Source: Fundidesulfovibrio putealis DSM 16056 (GTDB taxonomy: Bacteria > Desulfobacterota > Desulfovibrionia > Desulfovibrionales > Desulfovibrionaceae). From it: DNA of 64,000 nucleotides. The translations under genes were made by a program, and so were the position numbers. The notes beneath the pieces are model-generated. The model worked only from the letters and a program-made list of their open reading frames with translations. It had not been told where the DNA came from and ran no database searches. Positions 59,685 through 64,000 of this stretch are shown here, in pieces. Within the stretch, counting starts at the first letter, position 1, and each line of letters begins with the position of its first letter. The stretch lies in NCBI RefSeq assembly GCF_000429325.1, contig NZ_AUBQ01000003.1:558001-622000 (forward strand), in the 5' to 3' direction.

Positions 59685-62600
59685 ATGACGACATTGCGTT
59701 CCCTTCTCCCCCCGGTATTCCTGGCAGCCCTGGTCCTGGGGCTGGCGCACGTTCATTTCTCGGCACATCTCAAGGAAAAACGCCAGGCGATGCAGGCCGG
59801 GCTCGAGAGCCTTTGCGCGCACCGCGTGCGGAGCATGGAAGACGCCCTGGCCCATCTCGGCACCGCCCCGAGCATCCTGGCAGCCCTGGTCCGGTCCCAG
59901 GCGCTTGACGCTTCGAGCTTCGAGTCTACCGCTGACGCCGTGGAGAAAGCCTTCCCCGTGGTGGAGGCGATGGGCCTGGCCCCGGACGGGGTCATCTCCT
60001 CCGTGTATCCCAAGCGCGGGCATTCACCGGTCATCGGCAAAGACCTCCTGAACGCGTCAGAATGGGCTGCCGACACGACCAGCTCGGCGGCCAGCACCGT
60101 GTTCGTCACGGGGCCGTTCACCATGGCCAGCGGACGCCAAGGCTTCGCGAGCCGTATCCCTGTATTCCTGGGGCAGGCGGGAGAAGAGCGTTTCTGGGGG
60201 TTCATCACCGCCGTGACCAGCCTGGAGCGCCTGCTGCGCGTAAGCGGCCTGGAGGACCTGGGCCGCCTCGGGATGGTGTGCCGCCTGGACTCGACCGCCG
60301 GGCAGACGCTCTACGATGACGCCGCCCGGCGCGACCTCTCCCCGCTCGGTTCGAACGACACCCCGGTGGTGTCCCTGCCCGTGAAGGTCCCTGGCGTGAC
60401 GCTGTTCCTGCACGTGGGCTCAACGCAGCCCTGGCCGACCCTGGAGACCTACTGGGCCGGATACGGCGCGTCCCTGCTCATGGCCCTGGTGGCCTCGGGG
60501 CTGTTGCACGCGTTCCTGCGCTCGCCGATGCGGCTGCGCCAGCTGGTGGCCGAGCGCACCGGCAAGCTGCGCCTGGTCAACAAGCGTCTGGCCGGTGAGC
60601 TCCGCCGGGGCAGGCAGGCCGCCTGGGATCTGGAGACGTCCCTGGAGCTCAGCCGCAGCCTGTTCGAGAACTCTTCCGCAGTGAAACTTCTGGTGGACCC
60701 GGACAGCCTGTGTCTCGTGGACGCCAACCCCGCCGCGTCGCGTTTTTACGGCTGGCCGCGCGCGGACATGACGGGCATGCCCCTCGCGCGCTTCGACGAA
60801 GCGCCGCGAGAACGCATCGCCGCCACGGTGGCTCAGGCCATGGGGGGCGACTCCCAGCCGATTGCCGCAGTCCACAGGCTGGCATCAGGCAAGGTGCGCG
60901 AGGTGGAGATCTATTCCGGGCCGGTGCACCACGGCGGCAGGGTGATGCTCCAGGTGGTAGTCCAGGACGTGACCGGGCGGGAGGAGTCCCGCCGGGAGCT
61001 GCACCGGAATCAGGAACGCCTGGAGGCCATCGTCAACAGCGCCAACTGGGGCATCGCGGAACTGGACGGCGAGGGCAGGGTGCTCTTCGTCAACCAATCC
61101 ATGGGGCCGCTCTTCGGCCTGAACGCCGAGGACTTCCTGGGCAAGCCCTACCTCGACTTCCTGCATCCGGACGAGCACGAGGCCGCCGCTAAGCTGAGCC
61201 GGAAAGTGGCCGAGGCCTCGGTGGGCCGGTTCTGCATCCAGGCCCGGCACCTGCGCTCGGACGGGTCGGCGTTCTGGGCCAACGTCAGTGTGGGACCTCT
61301 GCGCGGAGCCAAGGGGGAGCTGACCGGCGCAGTGTCGGTGATCACCGACGTGACCGAGCTCCTGGAGGCCAAGCGCGCCGCCGAAGAGGCCAACAAGACC
61401 AAGAGCCGCTTCCTGGCCAACGTCAGCCACGAGATCCGCTCCCCCATGAACGCCATCATGGGGCTTACCGAGCTCACCCTGCGCACCCCCCTGGAGCCCC
61501 GCCAGCGCGACAACCTGGAAAAGGCCCTGACCGCCAGCCGGGCGCTGCTCAAGGTCATCGAGTCCATACTGGATTATGCCGGGCTTGATGCGGGTCGCAT
61601 GAAGCTGGTGCCCCTGCCGTTTCTCATGCGCGACCTGACGGAGCGCCTGCGGGAGCGTTTCGAACCCAGGGCGGTCGAAAAGGGCCTTTCGTTTAGGTTT
61701 CGCGGCGGAGCCGACATGTCCTGCCTGGTGTCTGGCGACGCGCTGCGCTTGGAGCAGGTGCTGGGGAACCTTCTGGAGAACGCCCTGGCCTTCACCTCCG
61801 CCGGGCAGGTGGAGCTTTCGGTGGAGGCCCGCCAGCCGGGCGAGGCCGACCGGATCGCGTACGAGTTGCGCGTGACGGACACTGGCATCGGCATGGCCCG
61901 CGAAAGCCTGGAGAAGCTGTTCCAGCCGTTCGCCCAGGCGGATGCGGAACTGAGCCGGGCCGTGGGCGGAACCGGGCTGGGGCTGTCCATCGCGCGTCGG
62001 CTGGTGGAGGCCATGGGGGGCAGGCTTGAGGCCGAGAGCGAGCCGGGACGGGGCAGCTCCTTCCATTTTACGGTGGACCTCCCCCTGGCCGACGAGACGG
62101 ATCGGGACGGCGGGTGCGCCATCCTGGAAAACATGGACGAACTGGCCAAGGGGCTCGAGGGCATGCGCGTGCTGGTGGTGGACGACAACGAGCTTGGCCG
62201 CCACACGGCGCTCGAGATGCTGCGCCAGGCGCGCATCGACGCCGCCGGAGCCGCCAGCGGCCCAGCCGCGCTGGCCATGCTGTCCGAAGAACCCTTCGAC
62301 GTGGTGCTGCTGGATATCCAGATGCCCGGCATGGACGGCTACGCGACCTTCAGGGCCATCCGCGAGATTCCCTCCTGCCGGGATCTGCCGGTGATCGCCC
62401 TCACCGGCCACGCCACCGGCGAGGACCGCCTGCGCGCCCTGGAAGCGGGCATGCACGACCACCTGGGCAAACCCCTGGGCTCCTCCTCGCTGTTTGCCGC
62501 CCTGCGGCAGCACCGCCCCCGGGCCGCCTCCCGCGACGCGGATTCCCTGCGCGTGCTGGACTCCGCCCAGGCGCTGGAGCTTCTCATGGGCAACCAGGGG

Positions 62601-62900
62601 CTCTACGCGCGTCTGCTGGCCGGGTTCGTGCGCGAGTACGAGAACACCGCGTCCACCCTGGAAGGACTCCTGGCCGAGCACAGAACCGGCGACGCGGTGA
62701 TGCTCGTCCACTCCGTGAAGGGGCTGGCGGCGAACCTTGGTGGCGAGCAGCTGGCCGAGGCTGCGCGGAGCCTGGAAGAGTGCCTGCACGAAGAGGACGA
62801 TTCCAGGCGCGAAGCTTCCCTGCAGGCCTTCTCCCAGGCTCTGGAGAGGTTTACCGTCCAGGCGCGCACCGAGGCCGCGCGCATCGGCGGCTCGGCGTGA
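59685..62900 (+). CDS. Hybrid histidine kinase with PAS, receiver and HPt domains
   Basis: 1071 residues from the ATG at 59685. Two membrane helices (about 7-25 and 265-290) flank a periplasmic sensor, possibly of the CHASE type. Two PAS domains follow (about 325-440 and 450-570), then HisKA with H582 (N-V-S-H-E-I-R-S-P-M-N), HATPase with the N box (L-L-E-N-A-L-A), receiver with D877 (L-L-D-I-Q-M-P-G-M-D-G) and HPt with H1009 (V-H-S-V-K-G). All four phosphorelay positions are intact. It lacks a DNA-binding output, so the partner regulator is elsewhere or is the next gene. Confidence 0.9.
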   Translation: MTTLRSLLPPVFLAALVLGLAHVHFSAHLKEKRQAMQAGLESLCAHRVRSMEDALAHLGTAPSILAALVRSQALDASSFESTADAVEKAFPVVEAMGLAPDGVISSVYPKRGHSPVIGKDLLNASEWAADTTSSAASTVFVTGPFTMASGRQGFASRIPVFLGQAGEERFWGFITAVTSLERLLRVSGLEDLGRLGMVCRLDSTAGQTLYDDAARRDLSPLGSNDTPVVSLPVKVPGVTLFLHVGSTQPWPTLETYWAGYGASLLMALVASGLLHAFLRSPMRLRQLVAERTGKLRLVNKRLAGELRRGRQAAWDLETSLELSRSLFENSSAVKLLVDPDSLCLVDANPAASRFYGWPRADMTGMPLARFDEAPRERIAATVAQAMGGDSQPIAAVHRLASGKVREVEIYSGPVHHGGRVMLQVVVQDVTGREESRRELHRNQERLEAIVNSANWGIAELDGEGRVLFVNQSMGPLFGLNAEDFLGKPYLDFLHPDEHEAAAKLSRKVAEASVGRFCIQARHLRSDGSAFWANVSVGPLRGAKGELTGAVSVITDVTELLEAKRAAEEANKTKSRFLANVSHEIRSPMNAIMGLTELTLRTPLEPRQRDNLEKALTASRALLKVIESILDYAGLDAGRMKLVPLPFLMRDLTERLRERFEPRAVEKGLSFRFRGGADMSCLVSGDALRLEQVLGNLLENALAFTSAGQVELSVEARQPGEADRIAYELRVTDTGIGMARESLEKLFQPFAQADAELSRAVGGTGLGLSIARRLVEAMGGRLEAESEPGRGSSFHFTVDLPLADETDRDGGCAILENMDELAKGLEGMRVLVVDDNELGRHTALEMLRQARIDAAGAASGPAALAMLSEEPFDVVLLDIQMPGMDGYATFRAIREIPSCRDLPVIALTGHATGEDRLRALEAGMHDHLGKPLGSSSLFAALRQHRPRAASRDADSLRVLDSAQALELLMGNQGLYARLLAGFVREYENTASTLEGLLAEHRTGDAVMLVHSVKGLAANLGGEQLAEAARSLEECLHEEDDSRREASLQAFSQALERFTVQARTEAARIGGSA

Positions 62901-62994
62901 GCGCGTCCGGCTTGTGGCGTTCGCCATGGCCTCCCGGCAGGGTCCCCTGTTCCTCCAACGGGCTTATGCAGCCCCTTTTCGCATCGAGAATACC

Positions 62995-64000
62995 GTGAGC
63001 AACGCCTTCCGGGTCCTTATCGTGCATCCCAGCGAGGATGCTTCGGAAACGCTGATTCTTGAGCTGGGCAAGGCCGGGCTGAGCCCCGCCTACGTCCGCG
63101 TCGATACCCTTTCAGCGCTCGACGCACGCCTCTCCTCCTATGGCTGGAACCTCATCCTGGTGGCCTCCAGCCTGCCGGGCATGACCCTCACGGAGGCGTT
63201 GCAGCTTATCCGTCTGCGCCGCCCCGACACTCCCGTGCTCCTGGTGGACGGAGGCGCGAGTCCGGGCGAGGGGCAGGCCGTGCGCTCCTGCCAGGGCATC
63301 AACGCCGTGTCCCTGGCCGACCCGGACCGCCTGCGCCTCGTGGTGCTGCGGGTGCTGGCCGGAGGGCTGGTGCGCGCGCAGGTGGACATCGCCACGGCCC
63401 ACTGCGAAGGCGAGCAGCTCCAGTTGCACCGGGCCTATTTCGAGCAGCTCTTCGAGAATTCCCCCCAGGCCATCGTGATCGTCGATGACTGCGACCAGGT
63501 CGTGGAGGTCAACAGGGGGTTCGAATCGCTCTTCGGGTACACGCCCTCCGAGGCCAAGGGGCGCTTCCTGCCTGAACTGGTTGTGCCGGAGGAGCTGGCC
63601 GAGGAATCCAGGGACCTGCGCCGCAGGGCCTCCCTGACCGGCATCATCCAGCGCGAGACCGTGCGCAGGCGAAAAGACGGCGTTCCGGTTCACACGCTTG
63701 TGGTGGCCTGCCCCATCACGGTGGGCGGGGTGCGGGTCGGCGTGTTCTGGATCTACACGGACATAAGCGCCCGCAAAAAGGCCGAGGAGGCCCTGCGCCG
63801 GGCGGAGCGCCAGTACCGCAGCGTGGTCCAGAACGCGGTCATGGGCATCTTCCAGGCCTCGCTGGACCTGAACCTGACCATGGTCAACCCGGCGCTGGCG
63901 AACATCCTGGGCTGCTCCTCCACGCGCGAGTTGCTGGAGCGCCCGGAGCTGTGCGAGCTGTTCCTGAACGACCCCGAGCGGTCCGTGGAGCTGTGGAGCC
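62995..64000 (+). CDS. Receiver-like/PAS sensor protein, truncated by the window end
   Basis: An open frame from a GTG at 62995 to the end of the window (335 codons). Residues 1-115 resemble a receiver fold (F-R-V-L-I-V-H-P-S-E-D-A and L-I-L-V-A-S-S-L-P-G-M) but without the phospho-acceptor Asp in the usual place. PAS domains follow (Y-F-E-Q-L-F-E-N-S-P-Q-A-I-V and Y-R-S-V-V-Q-N-A-V-M-G-I-F). The rest is outside the window; a kinase or diguanylate cyclase output is likely. The start codon is uncertain. Confidence 0.75.
   Translation, partial: MSNAFRVLIVHPSEDASETLILELGKAGLSPAYVRVDTLSALDARLSSYGWNLILVASSLPGMTLTEALQLIRLRRPDTPVLLVDGGASPGEGQAVRSCQGINAVSLADPDRLRLVVLRVLAGGLVRAQVDIATAHCEGEQLQLHRAYFEQLFENSPQAIVIVDDCDQVVEVNRGFESLFGYTPSEAKGRFLPELVVPEELAEESRDLRRRASLTGIIQRETVRRRKDGVPVHTLVVACPITVGGVRVGVFWIYTDISARKKAEEALRRAERQYRSVVQNAVMGIFQASLDLNLTMVNPALANILGCSSTRELLERPELCELFLNDPERSVELWS

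Noticed and set aside
1-64000. CRISPR arrays, rRNA and tRNA genes
   Set aside because: I scanned the intergenic DNA and saw no regularly spaced repeats, rRNA-like stretches or cloverleaf-capable segments with tRNA hallmarks. A covariance-model search would settle it.

Overview
The window reads as chromosome of a high-GC, Gram-negative, dissimilatory sulfate-reducing bacterium of the Desulfovibrionales type. The clearest evidence is a complete dsrMKJOP operon (18392-23399). An hgcAB mercury-methylation pair (46634-48228), a cytoplasmic molybdopterin oxidoreductase with an iron-sulfur partner, and many redox and cyclic-di-GMP sensors fit the same picture. Genus and species cannot be fixed from this sequence alone. 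I see no rRNA, tRNA, CRISPR array or complete insertion sequence.

Layout. 1-7557: a dispersed palindromic repeat, an ilvB gene behind a peptide-leader attenuator, a D-amino-acid-oxidase-like gene, a TudS/DUF1722 protein, a globin-sensor histidine kinase, a HAD hydrolase and the psd-pssA phospholipid pair. 7593-10953: leuA-leuC-leuD. 11090-18349: a diguanylate cyclase, serS, a CinA-type amidase, a ParA-like ATPase with a partner protein, an amphi-Trp protein and an RsbRD-type protein just ahead of dsr. 18392-23399: dsrMKJOP. 23472-25995: a second diguanylate cyclase, a VOC protein and dapF. 26147-30337: accessory genes of unknown function, including two tandem paralogues behind a possible sigma-54 promoter and a repeat-bearing protein, then AT-rich DNA. 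30420-38904: an L,D-transpeptidase and an eight-gene leftward operon with two solute-binding proteins, LivHMGF-type permease and ATPases, a small exported protein and a PaaK-type aryl-CoA ligase. 39148-45640: a stand-alone CheB domain, an AT-rich histidine kinase, a FUSC exporter, a toxin-antitoxin pair with a frameshift and an autotransporter. 45825-48228: a possibly MotA-related gene, then hgcAB. 48654-54200: flavin reductase, nitroreductase, 3-HIBADH-type dehydrogenase, DNA polymerase IV and a lytic transglycosylase. 54496-59536: molybdopterin oxidoreductase, ferredoxin and a split TauE/SafE permease. 59685 to the end: a large hybrid histidine kinase and the start of another PAS-containing sensor protein.

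Most notable observation. The hgcA frame has no ATG close to the conserved domain. It runs upstream through one in-frame UGA (46670-46672) to an ATG at 46634. The UGA follows a Cys codon, giving Cys-UGA-Pro-Pro, and three Cys-Cys pairs follow in the same N-terminal extension, two of them in an S-C-C-A-P-P context. Eleven bases after the UGA is a perfect 6-bp stem with a GGUCCA apical loop, which fits a bacterial SECIS. I infer that this HgcA is a selenoprotein with an N-terminal Cys-Sec pair.

Other good leads are the ilvB attenuator with rare CTA/GTA codons, a RelE-family toxin interrupted at an A5 run next to its antitoxin, a terminator between a binding-protein gene and livH, a TauE permease split into two genes, and two copies of a roughly 100-bp palindromic repeat in opposite orientation 48 kb apart.
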